Below are positions 1 through 6,298 of a stretch of DNA of 38,944 nucleotides, one piece after another (within the stretch, counting starts at the first letter, position 1; each line of letters starts with the position of its first letter). The translations under genes and the position numbers were made by a program. The DNA is from a virus. Below the pieces are notes generated by a model. The model was not told the DNA's origin, ran no database searches, and worked only from the letters and a program-made list of their open reading frames with translations. The stretch lies in the IMG/VR virus record IMGVR_UViG_3300020469_000102, positions 1 through 38,944 of that record. One strand, written 5' to 3'.

Positions 1-27
1 TACAGTGTTTTCTGCAAAAAACATGCA
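1..27 (-). repeat. 27-bp direct repeat, copy 1, carrying a truncated early promoter -35
   Basis: The first 27 bases match 22499-22525 exactly. In the second copy the repeat contains most of the -35 box (TGTACA on the minus strand) of an early promoter. Here the first four bases would be the remainder of the same box, with the -10 box beyond the left edge, so an early promoter probably drives genes to the left of the window. Bases 19-32 also form a perfect 14-bp palindrome centred on ATGCAT. Seen directly: the identity and palindrome. Inferred: the promoter. Confidence 0.7.
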
Positions 28-37
28 TGTTTCTGTA

Positions 38-496
38 CTAGTAGATATTAATTTTAAAGCCTTTTTTGATTCTTTCTCGAAGGGAAGTTGTGGAAAAGGA
101 GTGATCTCTAGTGTTATAAACTATACGTATATTGCGTTCTTCGCATATATCTTTGGCCGTAAAATCTTTATTTAAGTAATCTGAACCAATAATTCTAACA
201 TCTATAGGTAGTGATAAAAATACATCTTTTAAATCTTCTTCTGTGTTATAAACAATAACATCGTCAACATATCTTACAGCTGCTACTTGTAATTGTCTTT
301 CTACTAAAGATTGTATGGGTGTGTTTTTAGATGATCGATCTTTTGATGGATCGTTTTGCAATGCAACTACAAGGTAATCACATTCATTTTTAGCTTCAGC
401 TAACATTGTAATATGCCCAGCATGTAGTAAATCAAAGGCTCCACAGGTTATCCCAACAGAGCCTTTTGTTTCATGATTTTGTAGCCATTTAAGCAT
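38..496 (-). CDS. cytidylyltransferase-like nucleotidyltransferase (TagD/HldE C-terminal type)
   Basis: A 152-residue single-domain nucleotidyltransferase. The HxGH signature is in GAFDLLHAGHI near residues 19-29, and a C-terminal STTSLRERI matches the ISTTxxR motif that binds the nucleotide in glycerol-3-phosphate cytidylyltransferases and in the HldE C-terminal domain. The family joins CTP or ATP to a phosphorylated sugar or polyol to give an activated nucleotide sugar; the substrate cannot be read from the sequence. The start overlaps the previous stop as TAATG with no clear Shine-Dalgarno, so translation is probably coupled. It is the last gene of the unit starting at 2843. Confidence 0.8.
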   Translation of the reverse strand: MLKWLQNHETKGSVGITCGAFDLLHAGHITMLAEAKNECDYLVVALQNDPSKDRSSKNTPIQSLVERQLQVAAVRYVDDVIVYNTEEDLKDVFLSLPIDVRIIGSDYLNKDFTAKDICEERNIRIVYNTRDHSFSTTSLRERIKKGFKINIY

Positions 497-693
497 TATT
501 TAAAATGTCTGTTTATTGTTTCTATTTTATCTTCAGCATCCGCCATTTTAGCTACTTCAGCTTCTATGGTTTCTACTATATCAATATGTTCGCCTATTCC
601 AGCTGCATTCCTTTGATATACCATAATATTAGCTTTTGCTACTTCGATATCGCCTTCTAATTTTTTTATTAAAGCTTTTAATAAATAATTCAT
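496..693 (-). CDS. small hypothetical protein, helical
   Basis: About 65 residues, rich in Lys, Glu, Ala and Ile and probably helical or coiled coil; no motif recognised. I chose the ATG at 693 because GGGAGGT lies four bases upstream; a TTG twelve bases further up would be a poorer start. It follows the nuclease gene directly and its stop overlaps the next start as TAATG. Function unknown. Confidence 0.65.
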   Translation of the reverse strand: MNYLLKALIKKLEGDIEVAKANIMVYQRNAAGIGEHIDIVETIEAEVAKMADAEDKIETINRHFK

Positions 694-694
694 T

Positions 695-1372
695 TTACCT
701 CCCAAAAAGTTTTCTTCTTTTATACTCGTTAATAGTATCTATTAATTTTGATGTCCAATTATCCCTATCTTCTATAAAAATCTGAGGGCCTTGATCTCCA
801 GCAATACAAATAACTAATTGCTTTATTGGCCGACCAGTTCTTTCTTCCCACATAATAGCATATGCTGAAGCTTGAATAAAGTAATTTTCAATCCATTTTT
901 TCTTTTTCAATTTTGTAGATGTTTTCCAATCTATTATAGAATCTACTCCGTTCCATTGTCCAACTAAATCTACTCTACCAGCTAAACCTAAATGTTTAGA
1001 ATATAAACCAGCTTCTTGTGAATATACCTTAGTTACACATTCGTCTAAAATTGGCTGAACATCTTTAAATGTTTGTATGTTATTTGGCATTACGCCTTCT
1101 AAATAATTTTCATCATTAGCTAAATACTTTTCAATAACTGTATGAACTGTTGTACCTCTTCGAGATGCTCGATAAGATACCTTGTTTGCTTCTTCTTCTC
1201 CAACTCTAGCTCTCCAAGCTTGGATTGCTTCTTCTGATAGAATTTTTAATACTGTTGTCACAGATGGATATTCTTTTCCTTCAGGGTCTTTATATACTCT
1301 ACCCTTTGGACTTGTTTCAGCTACTAAATCGCCATATCCTAATTCTACTGGTTCATGTTTAAAGTTTTGCAT
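695..1372 (-). CDS. PD-(D/E)XK exonuclease, RecB/Cas4-like
   Basis: A 225-residue protein with the core of the RecB/Cas4 nuclease family: a His in TVHTVIEKYL (around residue 77), GRVDLVGQWNG followed by SIIDWKTSTK giving the D...DxK catalytic pair (around residues 132-155), and a QASAYAIMWEERTG box matching the QxxxY motif. The family cuts single-stranded or duplex ends using Mg2+. Similar proteins sit beside phoH in marine T4-like phages and are thought to act in recombination or host DNA breakdown. It overlaps the end of phoH by 14 bp. Confidence 0.8.
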   Translation of the reverse strand: MQNFKHEPVELGYGDLVAETSPKGRVYKDPEGKEYPSVTTVLKILSEEAIQAWRARVGEEEANKVSYRASRRGTTVHTVIEKYLANDENYLEGVMPNNIQTFKDVQPILDECVTKVYSQEAGLYSKHLGLAGRVDLVGQWNGVDSIIDWKTSTKLKKKKWIENYFIQASAYAIMWEERTGRPIKQLVICIAGDQGPQIFIEDRDNWTSKLIDTINEYKRRKLFGR

Positions 1373-2051
1373 TTTCCACCATTTCCTTGGTCATTAAGAA
1401 ATCTCTGACCATTCCACTTCTAACAATATCTTTCCATGAAAATTCTATTACATCAAAATCTTTCATGTGTTCTAAAATATGTACGAAATTAATGATACCG
1501 TTTTGTTCTGTTTGTTTTGTAAAATCTGATTGGTGATAATCACCACTAAAAATAATTTTAGAATTATTTCCCATACGTGTTATAATAGAACACAGCTCGT
1601 GATAATTACAATTCTGAGCTTCATCAACTATAATAATTGAATTGTTTATAGTTAAACCGCGTAAAAATGAAGTGGTTAAAAACTCTAGGTGTTTAAATGC
1701 ATTTAATTTTTGATATGCATCTTTATCATCAAATAAATCACCGATTAATGATTTATATATTGACTTATAAGCTTCTTCCTTTTCTTCTTGAGTACCTGGT
1801 AAAAATCCCATATCTCTAGTAGGTACAGCTGATCTAACAATTACTACCCTTTCATAATTATTATCTTTAGATAAAACTGATTCCAATGCAAGGTATAGAG
1901 CAATAAAGGTTTTACCTGTACCAGCTGAGCCAGTCATTACAATATTTTGCTTATCTTTCCAACCATCAAACACTTCAGACTGTGCGTGAGTCATTGGTTC
2001 TCTTTTGATTAAATGTTCTAGACGAATTCTAGATGGTTTTTTAGCATTCAT
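1359..2051 (-). CDS. phoH: PhoH-like P-loop ATPase
   Basis: A 230-residue PhoH-family ATPase. The Walker A motif is GSAGTGKT (around residues 41-48), followed by VRSAVPTRDMGFLPG and the Walker B IIIVDEAQN, both typical of PhoH. The GDYHQSD segment is sensor I-like. phoH is a common marine phage gene; cellular homologues often belong to the phosphate regulon and may act as RNA helicases, but the phage role is unproven. The start overlaps the previous stop (ATGA). Confidence 0.92.
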   Translation of the reverse strand: MNAKKPSRIRLEHLIKREPMTHAQSEVFDGWKDKQNIVMTGSAGTGKTFIALYLALESVLSKDNNYERVVIVRSAVPTRDMGFLPGTQEEKEEAYKSIYKSLIGDLFDDKDAYQKLNAFKHLEFLTTSFLRGLTINNSIIIVDEAQNCNYHELCSIITRMGNNSKIIFSGDYHQSDFTKQTEQNGIINFVHILEHMKDFDVIEFSWKDIVRSGMVRDFLMTKEMVENAKL

Positions 2052-2296
2052 TTTGTTTTAATATTATCCTTAAGTCTTGGTGGTAATCCAGATTTAATCC
2101 TGTCTTGTACTTCTTTCCATCCAGCTCCAGCTCTCTCTAAAACACCCTTTCCACCATCGTAATCAATACCTGGAGCTTTAAGAATTACTTGTTTTAAGTG
2201 TGGGTTATCATTTTTAAAATTATCTAGTTCTTTCCAACTCATAATATATTCTTTTACTTCACCAGTTTCTTTATTTTCAAAATCGTAACTAGGCAT
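2048..2296 (-). CDS. conserved small phage protein, FmdB-like N-terminus
   Basis: An 82-residue protein opening with MPSYDFENKETGE, which resembles the start of FmdB-type regulatory proteins but lacks their CxxC zinc ribbon. The rest is charged, with NPHLKQVILKAPGI in the middle and GLPPRLKDNIK at the end. Similar proteins occur in marine T4-like phages (recalled, not searched). It overlaps the upstream gene by 8 bp and PhoH by 4 bp, consistent with coupled translation. Function unknown. Confidence 0.7.
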   Translation of the reverse strand: MPSYDFENKETGEVKEYIMSWKELDNFKNDNPHLKQVILKAPGIDYDGGKGVLERAGAGWKEVQDRIKSGLPPRLKDNIKTK

Positions 2297-2843
2297 AATT
2301 AAACCATCCTGGGATATCTCGTTTTGTCCAAACCATATTAAACCTTTCTTGTTTAGTTTGATAGAATGCTCGATAAGATTTAACAGGATCTGATAAAAAG
2401 CATTCTGGATTTGATTTCATAGCAAGTTTAAATTGTGTCATACTTCCTTCTGGTATATTCTTAGGTAGTAATCCTAATTCCAATCCAAGTACATGTTCAG
2501 TTTTGTGTATCTTACCATATCTGTATGTATACTCTCTGCAAAGTGCAACAAAATGTTCATAATGCCATCTGTAATTTTGTGATGATTCTCTTGTCCATAC
2601 GGTACAAGGGTGATTGAAATGTACAGCTTTGTACAACAAATTCTCACGCCTTTCGTTATTTAGTTTGTAATAATTGACCATTCTCTTACCGGATTTAGAT
2701 GGTCTTTTTTCCAAGGTTCCATCTAACATTCTATGAGTTGTTGAGAGCATTTGGCCTGACTCAACAATCATTTTTGGTATGTGTTTATCGCACTGTTGCT
2801 GTGCTGCTTTCACTGGATCATTATCTAATATAAAAATGTTCAT
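2289..2843 (-). CDS. conserved phage protein, unknown function (NIFILDNDPxxAA family)
   Basis: A 184-residue protein of a family widespread in marine phages, with conserved NIFILDNDPVKAAQQQCDKH at the start, HFNHPCTVWTRES in the middle and a C-terminal WTKRDIPGWF. The many His, Cys and Arg residues suggest an enzyme or nucleic-acid binder; some phage annotations name such proteins pyrimidine-dimer glycosylase, which I cannot support. The ATG lies only eight bases downstream of a strong -10 box and has no Shine-Dalgarno, so the mRNA is probably leaderless. Confidence 0.75.
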   Translation of the reverse strand: MNIFILDNDPVKAAQQQCDKHIPKMIVESGQMLSTTHRMLDGTLEKRPSKSGKRMVNYYKLNNERRENLLYKAVHFNHPCTVWTRESSQNYRWHYEHFVALCREYTYRYGKIHKTEHVLGLELGLLPKNIPEGSMTQFKLAMKSNPECFLSDPVKSYRAFYQTKQERFNMVWTKRDIPGWFNYA

Positions 2844-2851
2844 AATATAGT

Positions 2852-2880
2852 ATTATACCACAGTTTAGTGGAAAAGTACA
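2852..2880 (-). promoter_or_regulatory. early promoter (sigma70-type) for the 2843-38 unit
   Basis: On the minus strand, -35 TGTACT (2875-2880), a 17-bp spacer ending in TGG, and -10 TATAAT (2852-2857). It is one of ten such sites; this copy has one change in the -35 box. The expected transcription start is about 2845, next to the ATG at 2843. The -35 box lies within the terminator-like hairpin 2871-2898. Confidence 0.85.
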
Positions 2881-2898
2881 GGTTTCCCTGTACTTTTC
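2871..2898 (-). terminator. terminator-like hairpin, 12-bp stem with GAAA loop
   Basis: A perfect 12-bp inverted repeat (2871-2882 and 2887-2898). On the minus strand the loop is GAAA, a stable GNRA tetraloop, and the 3' arm ends in CTTTTC. It lies 10 bp after the stop of the gene ending at 2908, so it probably ends the 4747-2908 transcript. The T-run is short and belongs to the stem, so a processing site is an alternative. Confidence 0.65.
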
Positions 2899-2907
2899 TT
2901 GTGAGTC

Positions 2908-3120
2908 CTATTTTCCTCCCATTTGTATAGCTTTCATTTCGGTTAGATGTTGATCTATATAAGATGCCTTTTTAAGCATCTTAGCAGCTAATACATCTTT
3001 ACCTCTTTTCAGTAATTTCTTTCGATAGTGTAGTGTCTCTTTTTTATCTCTTTTAAGACGTTCAATGGATTGACAATTCATAAGCATGTTCCTTAATGTT
3101 GTTAATATTGATACTATCAT
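2908..3120 (-). CDS. small basic hypothetical protein
   Basis: About 70 residues, strongly basic and helical, with a Lys/Arg-rich centre (RLKRDKKETLHYRKKLLKRG) and a C-terminal ASYIDQHLTEM. No family recognised. The start is uncertain: ATG at 3120 avoids overlap with the upstream gene but has no Shine-Dalgarno, whereas ATG at 3081 has AAGGA nine bases upstream and would shorten the protein to about 57 residues. Last gene before the hairpin at 2871-2898. Confidence 0.55.
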   Translation of the reverse strand: MIVSILTTLRNMLMNCQSIERLKRDKKETLHYRKKLLKRGKDVLAAKMLKKASYIDQHLTEMKAIQMGGK

Positions 3121-3134
3121 AATATAGCTTTTTA

Positions 3135-3566
3135 TTACTTTGCTATCAAACCAGGAAATGCATCCTGACAAAGTTTTCTAGTTATTCCCATTAGTTTTTT
3201 ATGCAAAATTTTATCTTTTGCTCTAATGAATAACTCAGCTTCGGTGTGATGAACACTTTCCAACAGCTGGATAAACTTGGTTTCTCTCCTTAAAGGCTTC
3301 ATCTTATCAGCGACTGGCCCTTTAAAGTAGAGATTAAATTCTCTAAATCTTTTATATAGTGAACTGGGTGCGTGTCCTTCGGGTGCATCGTCTGGTTTAT
3401 AAGGCGGTGCTCCTTCTGGCATGACACATACGACATCTTTGTCGAATGCGATTCGGATGATATCCCGTAATGCTGGGCTATCATGTTCTCTCAGAAAGGT
3501 GATTCTTTCTTCTCTGGTTGCTAATTTATTAGCTTCCTTAAATATTTCAGGCAATAATTTTTTCAT
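3135..3566 (-). CDS. conserved T4-like phage protein, unknown function
   Basis: A 143-residue protein beginning MKKLLPEIFKEAN, with a central HDSPALRDIIRIAFD and a Pro-rich PEGAPPYKPDDAPEGH segment, followed by LYKRFREFNLYFKG and a helical C-terminus. I recall the family as widespread in marine T4-like phages without known function. The ATG at 3566 is preferred because it matches the family N-terminus and has GGAGGAA upstream, though 12 bases away. It overlaps the RNase H gene by 20 bp. Confidence 0.75.
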   Translation of the reverse strand: MKKLLPEIFKEANKLATREERITFLREHDSPALRDIIRIAFDKDVVCVMPEGAPPYKPDDAPEGHAPSSLYKRFREFNLYFKGPVADKMKPLRRETKFIQLLESVHHTEAELFIRAKDKILHKKLMGITRKLCQDAFPGLIAK

Positions 3567-4416
3567 TGTTATAAAATTCCTCCACAACTTCAATCAATAG
3601 ATTGCATCTTTTTTTAATTAAATAATTTAAAACTCGCATTTTCATTGCTACTTTTTGCTCGTTATAACTATTTATAATGTTTTTCTGGATAGTTTCTGGG
3701 ACTTCTGTTAAATCAATTAATGTTCTATTCCTTTGATAATTACGATATATTTCATCGTCCATTACTGATCTTAAGTCATCTGAATTTTCTAACCATTCAG
3801 CTATCCTAGTTTTTCTTAATGGCGTTTGCTTTTTATCAGAAACAAATGTATCATCATCAGATAAAACATTTGGGATGCCATCCCCTGTATCACCTTTCAT
3901 TATATGATTAAAAAGATATGTTCTAGGATTTTCATCCTTCACAAATTTCTTTTGAATAGGTGAAAATTGTTTAACATTGTTAAACTTTTGTAATTGAATA
4001 AAATCCTTATCAGATGATATTATCATCATAGGTTCATTCATTCCAAACTCTTGTGATTGTAAAACTAGTGATGCTATTACATCATCAGCTTCTACACCTT
4101 CCATGTGTACTACTTTATATGGAAGATTTTCTTTAATTTCGTCACGCACTAAATGTAATATTCTAAAGATTTCATTCCAATCTTGGGAAGAAGCTTCTCT
4201 ATTCTTTTTGCGTTTTGCTTTGTAGTATGGATAGTAATCTTTACGCCAGGTATTCATACCGTCGGCACATATTACCATTTGTCCGTATTCGTCTCTATAA
4301 CGTTTGTTATACATTCTTATACTGTTTAGAATCATATGTCGAATCATAGATTCATCGTTTAATTTCTGCACTATAATATTCGAAAGTGCAATTTGGCTAT
4401 AATCAAGTAATATCAT
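3547..4416 (-). CDS. rnh: RNase H / 5'-3' exonuclease (T4 Rnh, FEN-1 family)
   Basis: A 289-residue member of the FEN-1/T4 RNase H family, which removes RNA primers and short flaps from lagging-strand fragments. Metal-binding acidic clusters are visible: MILLDYSQ at the N-terminus, EGVEADDVIA (around residue 108), ISSDKDFIQL (around residue 133) and KGDTGDGIPN (around residue 174), which is also the helix-hairpin-helix start. A basic arch, YYKAKRKKNREA, lies between the first two. Length is close to T4 Rnh (about 305). It overlaps the preceding gene by 14 bp. Confidence 0.92.
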   Translation of the reverse strand: MILLDYSQIALSNIIVQKLNDESMIRHMILNSIRMYNKRYRDEYGQMVICADGMNTWRKDYYPYYKAKRKKNREASSQDWNEIFRILHLVRDEIKENLPYKVVHMEGVEADDVIASLVLQSQEFGMNEPMMIISSDKDFIQLQKFNNVKQFSPIQKKFVKDENPRTYLFNHIMKGDTGDGIPNVLSDDDTFVSDKKQTPLRKTRIAEWLENSDDLRSVMDDEIYRNYQRNRTLIDLTEVPETIQKNIINSYNEQKVAMKMRVLNYLIKKRCNLLIEVVEEFYNNEKIIA

Positions 4417-4747
4417 TTTTTTTATTCATCGCTTTTATTTTAATATAGAGGCTATCAAGATCCTTATGAAGTGAATGTTCCATGCCCACATATCTGGATA
4501 ATAAGGCATATAGTAAATTTACTACTACGAAAGCATCACGACTTTCTCTATATGTTTCATCTCTGAGATCTATACCAACTAATAGATTAACATCATGTTT
4601 AGAAATCGCATCTATTTCATCATCAATTATATCAAATAAATGCTGTGATATTTCTACTAAGCTTTCCGAAATATCTCTAATGATTTCTTCTTCAGTCTTT
4701 TCCCTGGTGATTATTTCACCTGTAGGGAATTGTATTAATTCTCCCAT
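4403..4747 (-). CDS. conserved hypothetical protein, helical acidic
   Basis: A 114-residue, acidic, mostly helical protein: MGELIQFPTGEII, then EEEIIRDISESLVEISQHLFDIIDDE, then a hydrophobic DAFVVVNLLYALLSRYVGMEH helix. No domain recognised. It is first in the unit that carries rnh. The -10 box of its promoter ends seven bases before the ATG and there is no Shine-Dalgarno upstream, so the transcript should be leaderless. Confidence 0.7.
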   Translation of the reverse strand: MGELIQFPTGEIITREKTEEEIIRDISESLVEISQHLFDIIDDEIDAISKHDVNLLVGIDLRDETYRESRDAFVVVNLLYALLSRYVGMEHSLHKDLDSLYIKIKAMNKKNDIT

Positions 4748-4754
4748 TTTAGAT

Positions 4755-4783
4755 ATTATACCATAGTTTGAGTTAAATGTACA
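4755..4783 (-). promoter_or_regulatory. early promoter for the 4747-2908 unit
   Basis: Minus strand: -35 TGTACA (4778-4783), 17-bp spacer ending TATGG, -10 TATAAT (4755-4760). The expected transcription start is at or one base before the ATG of the next gene (4747). Confidence 0.9.
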
Positions 4784-4786
4784 GAG

Positions 4787-5209
4787 TTATTTTAATGTTT
4801 TTACGGTTTGTCCACCGATTTTACACGAAATAATTCCATTGTAATAATCTTCTGTTAATAGCACTTCTCTATCAAATTGTTCCTTTGCTTCCATATATGC
4901 ACATTCCCCTTTTGTTTTACATAAATGTAGTATTTCTCTATAGAACATTTCAGGTCCTTGAGATTCAACGTCGCTTTTAAGGTGTTTATTAGATCCGTAG
5001 TAATCTTTCCAATCGGATTCAACCAATAGTTTTTTTCTACGTTTTCTTGTTTTTGTAATTGGTAAGGTCTTTTTAAACCAAAAGAATTTTTTTCCGACAT
5101 ATTTTTTATTAGTTGCTCTATTAGTAATTAAATAAACAAACCCATAATACACATCTGAGCTAAACTCAGATGGTGGTTCCCAAAATCGACCATTATATTT
5201 CCATTCCAT
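4787..5209 (-). CDS. GIY-YIG-type endonuclease-like protein
   Basis: A 140-residue protein whose residues about 22-41 (YGFVYLITNRATNKKYVGKK) match the GIY-YIG fold signature, with VYLITN replacing GIY and KYVGKK replacing YIG. A basic stretch follows (TKTRKRRKKLL) and then WKDYYGSN and EILHLCKTKGECAYMEAKEQ, where the conserved Glu of the family would lie. Similar small proteins in T4-like phages resemble homing or segregation endonucleases; activity is untested. No Shine-Dalgarno precedes the ATG, but TATAAATA lies five bases upstream. Confidence 0.65.
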   Translation of the reverse strand: MEWKYNGRFWEPPSEFSSDVYYGFVYLITNRATNKKYVGKKFFWFKKTLPITKTRKRRKKLLVESDWKDYYGSNKHLKSDVESQGPEMFYREILHLCKTKGECAYMEAKEQFDREVLLTEDYYNGIISCKIGGQTVKTLK

Positions 5210-5222
5210 ATATGTATTTATA
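5210..5222 (-). promoter_or_regulatory. possible late promoter (TATAAATA) abutting a start codon
   Basis: TATAAATA occupies 5215-5222 on the minus strand and is followed by CATAT and the ATG at 5209. T4-type late transcription would start at about that ATG. The gene lacks a Shine-Dalgarno. The same arrangement precedes iscU (33295-33307). The 8-mer alone is expected several times by chance in DNA this AT-rich. Confidence 0.35.
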
Positions 5223-5361
5223 CATCAAAATCAAGATCGTTATCTTCCTCTACTACTGCGCTTCCGCATTTAGGACAATATATAGGTCCTTCATGTGCTT
5301 CTTCAAATTCAACATAACTACGATTAAAACAATATTCACAATCTATTGTGATTTCATTCAT
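5218..5361 (-). CDS. zinc-ribbon mini-protein
   Basis: A 47-residue protein with two cysteine pairs, CEYC at residues 8-11 and CPKC at 29-32, the classic four-Cys zinc ribbon, followed by an acidic tail (EEDNDLDFDV). GGAG lies six bases before the ATG. It follows glutaredoxin by 9 bp. Such ribbons bind nucleic acid or protein partners; the partner here is unknown. Its last codons overlap the TATAAATA element that precedes the next gene. Confidence 0.8.
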   Translation of the reverse strand: MNEITIDCEYCFNRSYVEFEEAHEGPIYCPKCGSAVVEEDNDLDFDV

Positions 5362-5370
5362 TTTAACTCC

Positions 5371-5589
5371 TTATCCTAGTTTTTCTTTTAATTGGTCGTA
5401 TCCGCCGATTTCATCGCCATCTATAATAATTTGTGGAAACGTCCTTGCAGTTGGAAACTTTTTAATCATATCTTCTCTACTGAAATCTTTTCCTAACTGA
5501 AAGTATTTCCATTCTTTTAATTTTTGAGTACATAACACTTTTGCCATATCGCAAAAAGGGCATTGTTCTTTACCATATATTTCTATCAT
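5371..5589 (-). CDS. grx: glutaredoxin
   Basis: A 72-residue glutaredoxin with the redox motif CPFC at residues 10-13, the cis-Pro in TFPQIIIDG (around residues 51-59) and the glutathione-site GGYDQL. In T4-like phages glutaredoxin re-reduces ribonucleotide reductase, and here it lies downstream of nrdA and nrdB in the same unit. It could equally serve the cytochrome c or another cysteine protein encoded next to it. Start and upstream stop overlap (ATGA). Confidence 0.92.
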   Translation of the reverse strand: MIEIYGKEQCPFCDMAKVLCTQKLKEWKYFQLGKDFSREDMIKKFPTARTFPQIIIDGDEIGGYDQLKEKLG

Positions 5590-5858
5590 TTTTCTAATCC
5601 TAATCCTATTATAAGAAATGACATCATCATTCCTCCAATTACTACCATTTGTATTATAGTAGGAATTACAACAAAAGCCTTTAAAGCATCAAACTTTCCT
5701 GTCATAAAAAAGTCTCCTCCGTTCTGCCACTGTTTAACTTCTTCAGGTGTAGCTTCAACTGTTTTATTTAATTGTAATTCCAACTGTGTTTCGTATCCAG
5801 ACATTACGTTTGCGGCATCATCTGCAGCACTAGGTCTTTTCCAAGCATCTGGGCTCAT
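5586..5858 (-). CDS. small membrane protein next to cytochrome c, unknown
   Basis: A 90-residue protein with a soluble N-terminal half (MSPDAWKRPSAADDAANVMS...) and one strongly hydrophobic C-terminal helix at about residues 61-86 (FVVIPTIIQMVVIGGMMMSF). No family recognised. It is coupled on both sides by ATGA overlaps, to the cytochrome c gene and to glutaredoxin. Its place suggests a membrane partner of the cytochrome, but nothing in the sequence proves this. Confidence 0.7.
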   Translation of the reverse strand: MSPDAWKRPSAADDAANVMSGYETQLELQLNKTVEATPEEVKQWQNGGDFFMTGKFDALKAFVVIPTIIQMVVIGGMMMSFLIIGLGLEK

Positions 5859-6298
5859 TTCATCGTCTCTTCGATAAATTTACCAATAGTTTCTATATCG
5901 CGATCGCTTAGTAAACTTGCTTGTGACCACATAGTAGAACTCATATTGCCAACTTCACCTCTGTTCTTATAAGTTGTTAATCTATCAATAATGTATTCAG
6001 CATCACGGCCTGCTAATTGTGGAAACATTCCCATTCCTTGACCTTCTTGACCATGACATGCTGCACAACCTCTCCAAACTCCTTTAATTTCAAAAAATGG
6101 ATCACCAGCTGATGCTGCTTTTTTCTTAGCTATTTGTTCAGCAATGGTTCCTTCTCTTTTAAGATATTCTTGATAGCATTCTCCAGTACAAGAACTAATA
6201 CTTGGATATCCTTTATATTCTAGGTTATTATATGTAAATGTCATTAGACCAACCATAGAAACTATGAATAAAAGCATGGCTAATCCAATATCCTTCAC
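5855..6298 (-). CDS. membrane-anchored class I cytochrome c
   Basis: A 147-residue protein. An uncleaved signal anchor spans residues about 4-22. The haem-binding CxxCH is C78-A-A-C81-H82, followed by PQLAGRD, typical of small cytochromes c5/c553, and a Met in GNMSSTMWS (119 or 123) as the likely sixth ligand. An extra CTGEC (37-41) could form a disulphide. The protein should sit in the periplasm, haem attached by host machinery, and carry electrons. GTG is the start, with AAAGGA upstream inside nrdB. A respiratory cytochrome in a phage is unusual. Confidence 0.88.
   Translation of the reverse strand: MKDIGLAMLLFIVSMVGLMTFTYNNLEYKGYPSISSCTGECYQEYLKREGTIAEQIAKKKAASAGDPFFEIKGVWRGCAACHGQEGQGMGMFPQLAGRDAEYIIDRLTTYKNRGEVGNMSSTMWSQASLLSDRDIETIGKFIEETMK

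Noticed and set aside
2620-2625. TGTACA inside the gene 2289-2843 as another early promoter
   Set aside because: No TATAAT-like box is found 17 bp downstream on the minus strand (2597-2602).
2289-2843. Naming this protein pyrimidine-dimer glycosylase (DenV)
   Set aside because: The sequence does not show the short T4 DenV pattern; only a loose annotation tradition supports the name.
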